From assembly GCF_900110675.1 (NCBI RefSeq), contig NZ_FOEN01000004.1:1-64000 (forward strand): 64,000 bases of DNA, in the 5' to 3' direction. Positions 46,458 to 55,721 of this stretch are shown here, one piece after another. A model generated the notes under the pieces. The model saw only the letters and a program-made list of their open reading frames with translations. It did no database searches and was not told the origin of the DNA. Both the position numbers and the translations under genes were made by a program. This DNA comes from Ignavigranum ruoffiae (GTDB taxonomy: Bacteria; Bacillota; Bacilli; Lactobacillales; Aerococcaceae). The first letter of the stretch is position 1. Each line of letters starts with the position of its first letter.

Positions 46458-48740
46458 CTACGGTTTCCGACTTTTAATTAATCCAAGTCCGGCGATAATA
46501 GATAGGGCTGCGCCAGTGAAGATAAGGCTTGGATCTTGTTCACCGGTTTCTGGTAAGCTACCAGCAGCTTGGATATTTATATCAGAAGCATTTGAAATTT
46601 GAGGGAGACTGTTATCTTTTATTGTGGAAATATTTTCTTTTTCAGTATCATTTGTGGTTTTATCTGTGTCATCAATCTCTTGGTTGGCATCTGTATTTTT
46701 ATCGGGAGCTTGATTATCTTTATCTCCGGATTGATCAGGGAGCTCAGGATCAATCTCCGGTTTCTCGGGTTGTGGAATCGTTGGGGTATTGTTTGCAATA
46801 TCATTCTCAACTTGGTTGATCGAGCTAGGGTCCTTGACTAAATTCTTGACAATCGCTTCATATTCTTTAGGAATGGTGTAGGTGCTATCTGCTACCATGA
46901 GACGAATCGGGTTAGCGTAGAACCATAGATCACTGTAATTGCGATCGTTAATCCGGTTGAAATGCGCCATCATTTGTTTCTTGTATTCCTCGGTCGGATG
47001 ACTCCAATCGTAGGTCGCTTCATTGGCAGACATTGGTTTCTTCAGTTCTTCATCGAGAAGTGGATTGCCATCTTGGTCGGTCTCTCCAGCTACACCAAGG
47101 CCATGATTGGTTCCTCGAAGACGCATATACATATCTTGATTAATAATGAAAGGAACTTTGATTGTGTGCCAACCGTCAGCATCTGCTTGAGACCAATTTG
47201 TCTGATCAAATCGTCTGGCAATCCGGGTGGTTGGGTTTTCTGCAGTAGTTTTGTCTGCCATTTCGCCAAAGATATTACCTACAATTAAATCAATATGGTC
47301 TAAAATGGGATGATTACTTACATTTGATCGGTGATCAGCAGAGAGGGGCTTATAATTATTCTTTTGTGTATCTTTGAAGCGAATGGTGAGGTTTGCCAAA
47401 GTGTCTTTAGCAACTTCAAGTGTACCGCCCATTTCAACCTTTTTGCCATCTGCTTCCACATAGAATTCTAAGCCAGAGATAAGATCGCCATAGACTGACC
47501 AAGAGTTTCCTATCTTTAATCCTTCAGAGATATCCTGGAAGGTGTTGCCTGAAACCTTAGTATAATTGCGGGAATATTCTGATGGCCAATAGCCTGAAGA
47601 GTAGATTCCATTCGACGAAATCTTAAAGTGGAAATCAGAATTTGCATAGTTGTAAAATTGACGACCTTCACCAAGCAGGGAATCCCAGACGCCTCCAACT
47701 TTGGCAATCATCAGGTCGGCGCCCCCATAGATATCTCGCATTTCACCACGGTCGCCTCCCATTTGATTTCCAGGCATCCCTTCTAAGCCAGCAACGATGT
47801 CGGGGGCAACGTTCAACATATCGCGAATATCTTCGACCCGAACTTCACCGCCCCCGCCATTGTGTCGGGAAGGGTGGTTGACTAAGAAGAATGAATGAGG
47901 GTAGTATTTTTGTAACCAACGGAGGCCATCATAAGCATTCGTCTTATCAGCCTTCACATTGTCTCTTGGCCCGAAGACTTCCAATTCATTATCCGTAAAA
48001 GCGGAAGTAGGAGTATCGTATGAATATAACCATTCGAAATGACGGATCGCATCCAGGGGTACTCGGTTAGTTGAATCTTCGATAATACCTACAGTAACAT
48101 GGTCCAGGCCGAATAAGTCCCATTCAAAACCAGGATAGTAGATTTTACCGCTATATTTTCCTTGGGCTTTAAGCTCATTATATTTATCAATTTGAGATTG
48201 GATGGTTTTCCAGGTTGGCTTTTCATATCCGTTCCCATCTTTGACCAGCGGATCGCCATTAATATCGCGAGGAGATTTGCGGAAATGATCCTGCGACATA
48301 TAATAATCGAAGGCTTGACCATAATCCAGGTTAGGATAAGCTTCTTCAGGTAATTGATCTAAATCTTCACGAAATCCTGCATTCAACACATTTTCTAAAG
48401 TCATATATTTCTCAGAGGCGTCGTTCGATTGATTGGTATGATTATGAAATTCACCGGTAACAATTCGTTCTTCGCTAGGAACGGTAGGGTCTTCAGCGAG
48501 TTGACCTTGGTCAGCAAGTTTAAGGGGGTCGGCATCGGCATTATAATAATCACCGGTATTTTCAACTTCGTTTTCACCATTCTCATTCACGGTAGTGTGA
48601 ACCGATCCTTCAGGGGCCTGATCTATCATGGCTTGGACTTCTTCTACTGTCTTAGCTTCGACAGATTGGTTAGCCGTTAAGCCAACTAACGTCATTGATG
48701 ATAATAGTAGACTTGCAGCAGTGATAGGAAATTTGCGCAT
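46458..48740 (-). CDS. LPXTG cell-wall-anchored protein with a PHP-type metal hydrolase domain
   Basis: A 760-residue surface protein: signal peptide (residues 1-29, ending VEA), a catalytic region (about 90-430), a linking region, an Asp/Thr/Lys-rich wall-spanning stretch (about 645-720) and a sorting signal SLPETGEQ with a hydrophobic helix and KSRKP tail. The catalytic region has PHP-like metal ligands: GEFHNHTNQSND, LVNHPSRHNGGGGE and NYANSDFHF. It probably hydrolyses a phosphoester or related substrate outside the cell; the substrate is unknown. AAGGAG precedes the start at 48740. Confidence 0.82.
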   Translation of the reverse strand: MRKFPITAASLLLSSMTLVGLTANQSVEAKTVEEVQAMIDQAPEGSVHTTVNENGENEVENTGDYYNADADPLKLADQGQLAEDPTVPSEERIVTGEFHNHTNQSNDASEKYMTLENVLNAGFREDLDQLPEEAYPNLDYGQAFDYYMSQDHFRKSPRDINGDPLVKDGNGYEKPTWKTIQSQIDKYNELKAQGKYSGKIYYPGFEWDLFGLDHVTVGIIEDSTNRVPLDAIRHFEWLYSYDTPTSAFTDNELEVFGPRDNVKADKTNAYDGLRWLQKYYPHSFFLVNHPSRHNGGGGEVRVEDIRDMLNVAPDIVAGLEGMPGNQMGGDRGEMRDIYGGADLMIAKVGGVWDSLLGEGRQFYNYANSDFHFKISSNGIYSSGYWPSEYSRNYTKVSGNTFQDISEGLKIGNSWSVYGDLISGLEFYVEADGKKVEMGGTLEVAKDTLANLTIRFKDTQKNNYKPLSADHRSNVSNHPILDHIDLIVGNIFGEMADKTTAENPTTRIARRFDQTNWSQADADGWHTIKVPFIINQDMYMRLRGTNHGLGVAGETDQDGNPLLDEELKKPMSANEATYDWSHPTEEYKKQMMAHFNRINDRNYSDLWFYANPIRLMVADSTYTIPKEYEAIVKNLVKDPSSINQVENDIANNTPTIPQPEKPEIDPELPDQSGDKDNQAPDKNTDANQEIDDTDKTTNDTEKENISTIKDNSLPQISNASDINIQAAGSLPETGEQDPSLIFTGAALSIIAGLGLIKSRKP

Positions 48741-48912
48741 TTCATTAACTCCTTTTTGGCTAGATTTACTTTCATTATAAGGGCTAATTTTTTAATTTAT
48801 GTAAATTTGGAGTAGAGAAATGTAAAAGTTTTGTAAATTTCCCTAACGATTGTTATGGTTGATATGTTTGGGTTACAACCAGTCTATAGCAAAATATTTT
48901 CATGATAATTCT

Positions 48913-49000
48913 ATGAAAACGTATTAAATTAACTTTGTGATGAAAACAACTAACTTTTTATGTTATAATCTACCAGTAAATTTTATGATGAGTTTTCATC
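48913..49000. promoter_or_regulatory. Triple ATGAAAAC motif around the promoter of the AEC transporter gene
   Basis: ATGAAAAC occurs at 48913-48920 and 48940-48947 and inverted (GTTTTCAT) at 48992-48999. The inner pair extends to GATGAAAAC/GTTTTCATC and brackets an extended -10 (TGTTATAAT, 48961-48969). These may be operator sites, or in RNA a stem near the ribosome binding site. Confidence 0.4.
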
Positions 49001-49018
49001 AATGAGAGGATTTTTCTT

Positions 49019-50059
49019 ATGGACTTATTGAATATTTTTGAGCAGACGCTGACCGACATGAATGTGGTCAGTGCCATTACTTCGACCGTCTTTGTTATTT
49101 TGGTCGGTTACTATTGTCGGAAGCGCGAGATTTTTTCTGAAGCAGTGAGCAAGATTTTGTCTAAGGTAGTCTTGACGGTTGCTTTACCTGCATTGGCTTT
49201 CAATGCTTTTATGAAACCAATCAATCAGGAACAACTCCAACAAGGAATGAGTGTGCTGATTTGGGGGATCTTGATTTACATCGTCTTAATCTTTGTGACA
49301 AAGATCTTCTATTTGAAGTATGAAGGCGATCGCAAGACCACGCTAGAAATCTTGACCATCTTTGGTTCAACGACTTTCTTCGGGATTCCAATTATTTCGG
49401 CGATTTATGGTGATGAAGGGGTAATCTATGCCAATATCTTTAATATTGGTTATCGTATCTTTTTATACTCTTATGGTTTCATTGCTATGTCTGGATTGAA
49501 AATGGATAAGAAGAATGTCAAAACCATGTTCTTAAATCCAATTGTCTTAGCGACCTTTGGTGGCTTATTCATCTGGCTCTTCCAAGACCAACTGCCACAA
49601 GTTCAGACTGCTGATGGAGCCGTGGCATTCTTGCGGATTGATGCGACCGCCCCTTGGTTATATAAACCTTTAGAATATTTGGCTAAATTATCTTCACCGT
49701 TAGCTTGGTTATCGATCGGGGCCACTTTGGGCAGTCTGAAGTTCTCACAAGCAGCTTCCAACCGCACAGCCTGGTATTATACGGTGATGAAAATTATCGC
49801 TGTGCCAGTGATTAACATTCTAGGCATTTATCTATTACATGGGACGGGGCTCTTACATTTCAATCCAACTAGCTTAGCAACCACAGTCATTATGATGGCA
49901 ACCCCAACTGCTACCGTTGCAGCCGCTTATGCCATTAATTTTGATAAGGATGCTGTCTTAGCTTCCAATGCTTCTTTATTGTCAACCTTAGCCGCAGTAA
50001 TCATGATTCCACTTTGGATTGTAATTTTAGAAATTATTAGTCAAACAGGCATATTATAG
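49019..50059 (+). CDS. AEC (auxin efflux carrier) family transporter
   Basis: A 346-residue membrane protein with about ten helices, of the AEC family that in lactic acid bacteria exports or imports malate and other organic acids. Features are ILVGYYCRKREIFSEAVSKILSKVVLTVALPALAFNAF at the N-terminus, broken here as the usual first two helices, STTFFGIPIISAIYG and the late MMATPTATVAAAYA. It precedes a D-2-hydroxyacid dehydrogenase by 15 bases, suggesting joint handling of a 2-hydroxy or 2-keto acid. GAGAGGA precedes the ATG. Confidence 0.85.
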   Translation: MDLLNIFEQTLTDMNVVSAITSTVFVILVGYYCRKREIFSEAVSKILSKVVLTVALPALAFNAFMKPINQEQLQQGMSVLIWGILIYIVLIFVTKIFYLKYEGDRKTTLEILTIFGSTTFFGIPIISAIYGDEGVIYANIFNIGYRIFLYSYGFIAMSGLKMDKKNVKTMFLNPIVLATFGGLFIWLFQDQLPQVQTADGAVAFLRIDATAPWLYKPLEYLAKLSSPLAWLSIGATLGSLKFSQAASNRTAWYYTVMKIIAVPVINILGIYLLHGTGLLHFNPTSLATTVIMMATPTATVAAAYAINFDKDAVLASNASLLSTLAAVIMIPLWIVILEIISQTGIL

Positions 50060-50074
50060 AAAGGGTGCGATAGA

Positions 50075-51073
50075 ATGTTTAAGATTGCATGTTATGGTGT
50101 ACGGGAGAATGAAGTTGAATTCTTCAATAAATTGAACAAATATGATTATGATTTGACTTTGTATTCAGAATATTTAAATCATGAGAATGTTGCCACAGCT
50201 GAAGGTCACGATGCAGTTCTACTTCGTGGTAATTGTATTGCTGATGCGCAAAATTTAGCTAAGTTCGAAGAATATGGGATTCAATATGTCTTTACGCGGA
50301 CGGTTGGCTTTAATCATATCGATGTTGAAGAAGCTAAGCGTTTGGGTATGAAAGTAGCACGAGTTCCTGGTTATTCACCTAATGCCATTGCCGAATTGTC
50401 TCTCACTCTAGGGATGACCTTATTGCGCAATGTACAGTACACCGCACACAATACTTCAATCAATCAAGATTTCCGAGTAACCCCGCGGATGTTTAGTCGT
50501 GAAGTGCGGAATTGTACAGTAGGTGTTATTGGTACCGGTCGAATTGGATTAACCGAAGCCAAATTATTTAAAGGTTTAGGAGCCAAAGTCCTAGGTTATG
50601 ATGTGTTTCAATCTGAGGCTGCTAAAGAAGTGGTTGAATTTGTGGAACTAGACGACCTATTAGCTCAATCAGATATTGTCTCGCTTCATGTCCCATTAAT
50701 TAAAGGGGAAAATGAAGGCATGATCAATCGGGAATTTATCAGCAAAATGAAAGATGACGCGATTCTAATTAACACCGCCCGCGGCGAATTGCAAGATAAC
50801 CAAGCGATTATTGATGCGATTAAGAACAATAAACTTTACGGTTTTGCTGCCGATGTGCTTCCTGGCGAAAGTGATGTCTTCTTCAAGAAATTTGATCAAG
50901 CTAACCCAGTCCCTCGTCAAGATGTGCTTGACTTGATGAATTTATACCCACGAGTCCTATTAACACCTCACGTTGGGTCTAATACGGATGAAGCTTTGAC
51001 CAACATGATTGAGATTTCTTATGATAATTTCAACGATGTCTTAACTAAGGGAAGCTCAGAAAATGAATTATAA
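50075..51073 (+). CDS. D-2-hydroxyacid dehydrogenase (D-lactate dehydrogenase type)
   Basis: A 332-residue NAD-dependent enzyme reducing a 2-keto acid to the D-hydroxy acid. It begins KIACYGVRENEVEFFNKL as D-lactate and D-hydroxyisocaproate dehydrogenases do. The NAD loop is VIGTGRIGLTEAKLFKGLG, the catalytic arginine is in NTARGELQD and the catalytic histidine in LLTPHVGSNTDEA. Transcribed with the AEC transporter. Which keto acid is used cannot be told from sequence alone. Confidence 0.9.
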   Translation: MFKIACYGVRENEVEFFNKLNKYDYDLTLYSEYLNHENVATAEGHDAVLLRGNCIADAQNLAKFEEYGIQYVFTRTVGFNHIDVEEAKRLGMKVARVPGYSPNAIAELSLTLGMTLLRNVQYTAHNTSINQDFRVTPRMFSREVRNCTVGVIGTGRIGLTEAKLFKGLGAKVLGYDVFQSEAAKEVVEFVELDDLLAQSDIVSLHVPLIKGENEGMINREFISKMKDDAILINTARGELQDNQAIIDAIKNNKLYGFAADVLPGESDVFFKKFDQANPVPRQDVLDLMNLYPRVLLTPHVGSNTDEALTNMIEISYDNFNDVLTKGSSENEL

Positions 51074-51118
51074 AATAAAAGCTTAATAAAAGCAGTAGGC
51101 TTTAAATTAAATGCGGAA

Positions 51119-51167
51119 AGACCCTCTAAAGTCGGATTTTCTAGTCCAACTTTAGGGGTCTCTTTTT
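51119..51167 (+). terminator. Terminator after the dehydrogenase gene
   Basis: AGACCC(T)CTAAAGT pairs with ACTTTAGGGGTCT around an ATTTTCTA loop and is followed by CTTTTTGTTT. It lies 46 bases after the stop codon. Confidence 0.9.
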
Positions 51168-51236
51168 GTTTACTGTTTATTTGATATATAGGTAAATGAA
51201 TTAAAATAGAATGACTAACCATTCAATGTTACGAGT

Positions 51237-51437
51237 TTATGGTTGCCAACGTGAACCATAAATAGAAACGCATCAAAAAACCTGCCCGCCAAGCGAACAG
51301 GTTAACCACTCTTTGCAATAGAGGGTGGCTCTCAAACAAGTTAGCTACATCGATAAATTCAAGGACTAGACTTGAATTGTAGGTAAAGTTATGAACGTTA
51401 TATTGTCAATAGGGATAATTCTTGGACGAGCTAACTT
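51237..51437. other. Dense hairpin region between dehydrogenase and peptidase genes
   Basis: This 375-base gap (51074-51448) contains no gene but several stems. They are TTTATGGTT/AACCATAAA (51237-51262), CCACTCT/AGAGGGTGG (51306-51328), AATTCAAG/CTTGAATT (51356-51378), and AAGTTAGCT (51338-51346) with AGCTAACTT (51429-51437) enclosing the previous one. It may be a structured 3' untranslated region of the peptidase gene or a small RNA. No known family was recognised. Confidence 0.5.
51274..51303 (-). terminator. Terminator of the M13 peptidase transcript
   Basis: On the minus strand AACCTG(TTCGC) pairs with (GCGGG)CAGGTT and is followed by TTTT. It lies about 145 bases beyond the peptidase stop codon, leaving a long structured 3' leader between. 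Confidence 0.85.
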
Positions 51438-51448
51438 ATTGTGAAAGT

Positions 51449-53476
51449 TTACCAGAAAATCATGCGATCAGCAGGTGCCATGTACATTGGATCGCCCTCT
51501 TGTACACCATAGGTTTCATAGAATTCTTCAAAGTTTTGCACTGGGATATTTGTCCGTGTTTCGGCTGGAGCATGTTCGTCAGTGACTAGTCTCATCTTAC
51601 CAAATTCAGGACGAAGTTTAATGGCCCAGGTGCGAGCATAAGATTCAAAGAATTCTTTGTAGTTAGGATCTCCTTTACGTTTCAAACCTTCTAAAGCTAC
51701 GGACATACCACCATTATCGGCAATATTCTCAGCTAAAGTTTGTTCACCGTCAACTTGGCCATCATAGATTTCATAGCCATCATATTGATCAATCATCACT
51801 TTAGTGCGGTCTTCATAGGCAGCGTAGTCTTCTTCAGTCCACCAGTTTTCGAATGCACCATCGGCATTGAATTCTGCACCACTTGGGTCGAAAGCGTGAG
51901 TCAGTTCGTGACCAACCACATTACCTACCCCACCGTAGTTTTGGCTATCTGTTTGATCTTTATCGTAGAATGGTGCTTGCAAGATACCTGCAGGTAAGCA
52001 AATTAAGTTTGAAGTTGAGCTATAATACGCATTGACAGCGAATGGTTCCATTCCCCATTGGTTTTCGGCCACAGGTTGGTCATAATCTTTCAAATCATTT
52101 ACCACATCGACCTTATTAATTCCTTTAATACCATCAAAGAATGATTTTTCTGGGTCTACTTTATAGTCAGGGGTATTCTTATTATATTCATCACCATATC
52201 CGACCATAACATCCATCTTGTCTAATTTTTCGATGGCTTTTTTACGGGTTTCTGGGCTTAGCCATTCATTATTATTTAGGCGTTCTTTGTACATATCAAT
52301 AATATCATAGGTAATATCTTCAACTTCTTTACGAGCTTCTTCACCGAAGTATTCTTTACCATAAGCATTACCGATAACATCATAGAATTGGTAGATAATT
52401 TCTTTGTAAGCGGCTTTATCTTGAGGTGTTGGTTCTTCAATACCACGTTGAGCCATTCCATATTCAGCTTGTAATAAACGAAGTTCTTCGGTTAAATATG
52501 GAGCAGCTGCGATGGCTTGTTTAACTAACATCCATGATTTCAATTCTTCAAAGTGTTCTTCACCCATCATATCAGCAAGACCACCAGAGAATGATTTATC
52601 ATCGATATTAATCTTTTCAACTTTTGTACCGATAATATTTTCTAAAGCTGATAATAATTTGAAACTATCGGTCATGCCTTGTGCATCTTCCACAGAAATT
52701 GAGAAGATATTGTCACTATATTTAGGACGTTCTTCACTTGGCGTACGGTATTCAGCCATCAAAGCATCGAAATTAAGAGTATTTTCTAGATGTTTAGCTG
52801 CTTCTTCTTCGCTGTATCCCATAGCAACTAAGATTTTTTCGCCTGATTCACGGTAAACTTTAAGTAATTCAGGCGCATCTTCATTACCTTCATCATAATA
52901 AGAAGTATCTGGCAAGATTAAGCTACCAGATGCGATCATTAATTCATTGGTTTTAGGATCTTCCAAACCTGGTGAACTATACACATAGAAAGGTAATGGC
53001 AGGTCTTCTTCAATCCATTCACCTAAACGATCAGCTAAATCTTCAGCAGATTCTAGCGATTCAATCTTTTCTAAATATGGTTTAACCGGTTCAGCGCCTT
53101 CTTCTTCACGACGATCGAAATCATAGGCTAAATCATAGTAATTCATCATTTGTTGTTCTTCTTCGTTTTGAGGTTCAACTTTACCATCTTTAAGATCTCC
53201 TAAGATGGTCTTCAAACGTTCATCAACAATTTCATCTAATTCATCATTGACTCCGATAGCGACTTCGTCAGCAGCCATTTCCATATTATCTAAATATTCT
53301 TTATTGACAGCCTCAAAGAAATCTTCCTTATAATCTGGAATCTCAGTGCTCGCTTCTTCTTCTTGAGCTAGAACGATAGGACTTTGCCAAATAATTGGGG
53401 CGCTTTGTACGCCAACACCTAAGGCCAGAATTGCTACCATTGAAGCTCCAACAAAATTAAATTTCTTATGACTCAT
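51449..53476 (-). CDS. pepO: Secreted M13-family metallopeptidase (PepO/neprilysin type)
   Basis: A 675-residue zinc endopeptidase. Residues 1-38 form a signal sequence or membrane anchor (MVAILALGVGVQSAPIIW), so it acts outside the membrane, unlike classical cytoplasmic PepO. The zinc motif is VVGHELTHAFDPSGAEF, with the second site ENIADNGG, and NAYYSSTSNLICLPAGILQAPF upstream, all typical. The C-terminus ends in ADRMIFW, as the family does. It probably digests small extracellular peptides. AGAGGAGTTATGGA precedes the start, and a cre site lies upstream. Confidence 0.93.
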   Translation of the reverse strand: MSHKKFNFVGASMVAILALGVGVQSAPIIWQSPIVLAQEEEASTEIPDYKEDFFEAVNKEYLDNMEMAADEVAIGVNDELDEIVDERLKTILGDLKDGKVEPQNEEEQQMMNYYDLAYDFDRREEEGAEPVKPYLEKIESLESAEDLADRLGEWIEEDLPLPFYVYSSPGLEDPKTNELMIASGSLILPDTSYYDEGNEDAPELLKVYRESGEKILVAMGYSEEEAAKHLENTLNFDALMAEYRTPSEERPKYSDNIFSISVEDAQGMTDSFKLLSALENIIGTKVEKINIDDKSFSGGLADMMGEEHFEELKSWMLVKQAIAAAPYLTEELRLLQAEYGMAQRGIEEPTPQDKAAYKEIIYQFYDVIGNAYGKEYFGEEARKEVEDITYDIIDMYKERLNNNEWLSPETRKKAIEKLDKMDVMVGYGDEYNKNTPDYKVDPEKSFFDGIKGINKVDVVNDLKDYDQPVAENQWGMEPFAVNAYYSSTSNLICLPAGILQAPFYDKDQTDSQNYGGVGNVVGHELTHAFDPSGAEFNADGAFENWWTEEDYAAYEDRTKVMIDQYDGYEIYDGQVDGEQTLAENIADNGGMSVALEGLKRKGDPNYKEFFESYARTWAIKLRPEFGKMRLVTDEHAPAETRTNIPVQNFEEFYETYGVQEGDPMYMAPADRMIFW

Positions 53477-53547
53477 TCCATAACTCCTCTCGATAATTTC
53501 GTCTCAACCAAGAAAAATAGATACCCATATACCTACAACAATCCCTG

Positions 53548-53563
53548 ATGGAAACGCTAACAA
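53548..53563. promoter_or_regulatory. Candidate cre site upstream of the M13 peptidase
   Basis: ATGGAAACGCTAACAA matches WTGNAANCGNWNNCWW at every position. It lies about 72 bases before the peptidase start and 260 bases before csbD, so CcpA control of the peptidase is plausible. The rest of the 348-base gap is AT-rich; it holds a minus-strand TATAAT near 53660 and the csbD promoter box (TATAAT, 53788-53793). Confidence 0.6.
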
Positions 53564-53824
53564 GAGTATAAGCTATAAATCCATAAACTGCAATGATAAG
53601 TCCTATAAGTAATAATTATATCCATATAGCTTTTAGCAATAGATTAACTTTTTCATTATAATTACCGGAAAATTTAATCCAAATATCATTTAGTGTCTAT
53701 TTATCAGTAATTTGGGTCTAACTCAGAATATCTTGTTTAGGAATTCGTATATAAATCATATCATTATACATCTGCCTCTATCTGGTTTATAATATACTTA
53801 TCAAATAAAGAGGGGGAATTACTC

Positions 53825-54025
53825 ATGTCAGAAGAAAAGAAAAAAAGCTCAATGTTTGATAAAGTTTCTGGTTCAGTCAAAGAAACTGTCGGAAAAGTAA
53901 CAGATAACGAAAAATTAAAAGCAGAAGGTGCTACTCAAAAAGCCAAAGGTAAAGCGAAAGAAGTTATCGAAGATGCTTCAAACGCAGCTAAAGGTTTTGT
54001 AGACGGACTTTCTGAAAAGAAATAA
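53825..54025 (+). CDS. CsbD family stress protein
   Basis: A 66-residue, lysine- and glutamate-rich helical protein of the CsbD family: SGSVKETVGKVTDNEKLKAEG and KAKGKAKEVIEDASNAAKG are the usual repeats. These small proteins rise under general stress in Firmicutes; their molecular role is unknown. AGAGGGGGAATTACTC precedes the ATG and a terminator follows within 15 bases, so it is a single-gene transcript. Confidence 0.9.
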   Translation: MSEEKKKSSMFDKVSGSVKETVGKVTDNEKLKAEGATQKAKGKAKEVIEDASNAAKGFVDGLSEKK

Positions 54026-54038
54026 GTTAAAGTGAATG

Positions 54039-54068
54039 GACCAGTCCCTTGACGGGGCTGGTTTTTTT
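54039..54068 (+). terminator. Terminator, copy 1 of a repeated hairpin
   Basis: ACCAGTCCC pairs with GGGGCTGGT around TTGAC, followed by a run of T. The same 29 bases recur at 57233-57261. Confidence 0.92.
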
Positions 54069-54187
54069 GATTTGTTTATTGAAAGTACTTTCTGAAAATA
54101 TATTAATATTGAAAATCTAAACAATTTCCAATAAAATATTTGTAAGCGGTTGAGGTTATTTAGTTTGTTAAAGAAAAGGAGATTGAG

Positions 54188-55021
54188 ATGGAAATTAAAG
54201 ATAGCTTAGTGCCAGTAATCGAGTCGCTCTATCCTTCATTTACTGAGACAGAGAAAGTCATTGCTCAGTATTTTATTCAGCCGCCGACAGAGTCATCAGA
54301 TTATTCTGCCAAATCTATCGCTCAAACTCTCCATGTTTCGGAAGCTTCACTGACTCGATTTGCCCAGAAGTGTGGCTATCAGGGTTATCGGGAATTTATC
54401 TTTGCATACCGACAGAAGGATCAACCCAATTATCAGAATAATGCGTTGGCGATTGAGAATGTTTTAAAGGATTATTCTGAAATTATTAATAAAACCTATA
54501 GTTTGATGAAGGAAGAACAACTGAAACATATTGCTCAACTCATCTCTGAAACGCAAAGAATATATATTTATGGAATTGGAAGTTCTGGTTACGCTGCCCA
54601 AGAGACGCGTTATCGCTTAATGCGTTTAGGATTGACGGTTGATGCGATTACTGATCCTGAAATGATGGCAATGAATCAAGTTGTACTGAATTCGACCTGT
54701 CTAGTCATTGGTTTTTCAATTTCTGGTGAGACTTTTTCTGTACTAAAATCGTTAAAACAAGCTGCTAGCCAAGGGGCCAAAACCCTATTGATTACTTCTA
54801 AAGCCAAACCGCTTTATGATGATCAAATTCAGGTGATTCTGAATTGTGCCAGTCTGGCGAATTTAAATTTTGGCAATCGAATCTCGCCCCAATTACCCAT
54901 CTTGATGGTGATTGATATTATTTATGATTATATTATGGACCTCGACCGAGTCCAACGAGGAAAAGTTTTCCTAGATACTTTATTTGCGATAGAAAAAGGA
55001 GTGGATAATAAAGATGAATAA
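54188..55021 (+). CDS. MurR/RpiR family regulator of the NanE-PTS cluster
   Basis: A 277-residue regulator with an N-terminal helix-turn-helix domain ([23 protein letters not shown] at about 42-64) and a C-terminal SIS domain ([37 protein letters not shown]). It likely senses an amino-sugar phosphate and controls the nanE and PTS genes downstream. It overlaps nanE by 8 bases. AAAGGAGATTGAG precedes the ATG; a partial cre-like TGTAAGCGGTT lies at 54141. Confidence 0.87.
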   Translation: MEIKDSLVPVIESLYPSFTETEKVIAQYFIQPPTESSDYSAKSIAQTLHVSEASLTRFAQKCGYQGYREFIFAYRQKDQPNYQNNALAIENVLKDYSEIINKTYSLMKEEQLKHIAQLISETQRIYIYGIGSSGYAAQETRYRLMRLGLTVDAITDPEMMAMNQVVLNSTCLVIGFSISGETFSVLKSLKQAASQGAKTLLITSKAKPLYDDQIQVILNCASLANLNFGNRISPQLPILMVIDIIYDYIMDLDRVQRGKVFLDTLFAIEKGVDNKDE

Positions 55022-55709
55022 ACAGGATTTTATAGATGTTATAAAAAAAGGTTTGATTGTGTCATGTCAGGCCTTGCCAGGAGAACCTCTATATATAGAA
55101 GAAGGTCAAGGTTTGATGCCTTATATGGCTCTGGCAGCTCAAGAAGCAGGAGCAGTTGCATTGCGAGCCAACTCAGTGCGTGATATTTTAGCCATTCGTC
55201 AGCAAGTAGATCTGCCGATGATTGGGATAATTAAACGTGATTATCCACCTCAAGAACCTTTTATTACGGCTACGATGAAAGAAGTAGACCAACTCATTGA
55301 AACTGGAGTTGAAGTGATTGCTTTAGATTGTACACAGCGACCCCGGTATGATGGTTTGAGCATTGAAGCATTTATCCAACAGATTAAAGCTAAATATCCT
55401 GACCAGTTATTTATGGCAGATATATCGACCTTTAATGAAGGCTTGGCAGCTTATCAAGCAGGTATTGATTTTGTTGGAACGACACTTTCTGGTTATACCA
55501 ACTATAGTCGTCAATCAGATCAGCCTGACTTTGAATTGGTAAAAAATTTAGTGGCTGAAGGAATTCCCGTCATTGCTGAAGGAAAGATTCATTATCCTGA
55601 ACAGGCGCGAAAAATGAAAGAACTCGGGGCGACTGGAATCGTTGTCGGTGGGGCGATTACTCGACCTAAAGAAATTGCTCAACGTTTTATTAAAGGATTA
55701 GAAGGATAA
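55014..55709 (+). CDS. nanE: N-acylglucosamine-6-phosphate 2-epimerase NanE
   Basis: A 231-residue TIM-barrel enzyme that turns N-acetylmannosamine 6-phosphate into N-acetylglucosamine 6-phosphate. Family motifs are [79 protein letters not shown] and [14 protein letters not shown]. Placed between its regulator and a PTS permease, it probably processes the sugar that the permease imports. No nanA or nanK is visible, so the imported sugar may be N-acetylmannosamine itself. Confidence 0.93.
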   Translation: MNKQDFIDVIKKGLIVSCQALPGEPLYIEEGQGLMPYMALAAQEAGAVALRANSVRDILAIRQQVDLPMIGIIKRDYPPQEPFITATMKEVDQLIETGVEVIALDCTQRPRYDGLSIEAFIQQIKAKYPDQLFMADISTFNEGLAAYQAGIDFVGTTLSGYTNYSRQSDQPDFELVKNLVAEGIPVIAEGKIHYPEQARKMKELGATGIVVGGAITRPKEIAQRFIKGLEG

Positions 55710-55721
55710 GGAGGAAAGCAT

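Noticed and set aside
46529-48680. Several plus-strand and other minus-strand open frames of 60-110 codons
   Set aside because: All are shadows of the 760-residue surface protein gene; none has a ribosome binding site or recognisable motif.
48903-48925. cre-like ATGAAAACGTATTAAA
   Set aside because: Lacks the conserved C of the second half-site; more simply explained as one of three ATGAAAAC motifs.
51306-51335. T-box-like AGGGTGG motif
   Set aside because: The T-box needs AGGGTGGNACCGCG and a downstream aminoacyl-tRNA or amino-acid gene; here the motif continues CTCTCAAAC and no such gene follows.
54141-54156. cre-like TGTAAGCGGTTGAGG before the RpiR regulator
   Set aside because: Three mismatches to the cre consensus in the second half; not reported as a site on its own. 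The similar box at 41860-41875 has one mismatch and is only mentioned.
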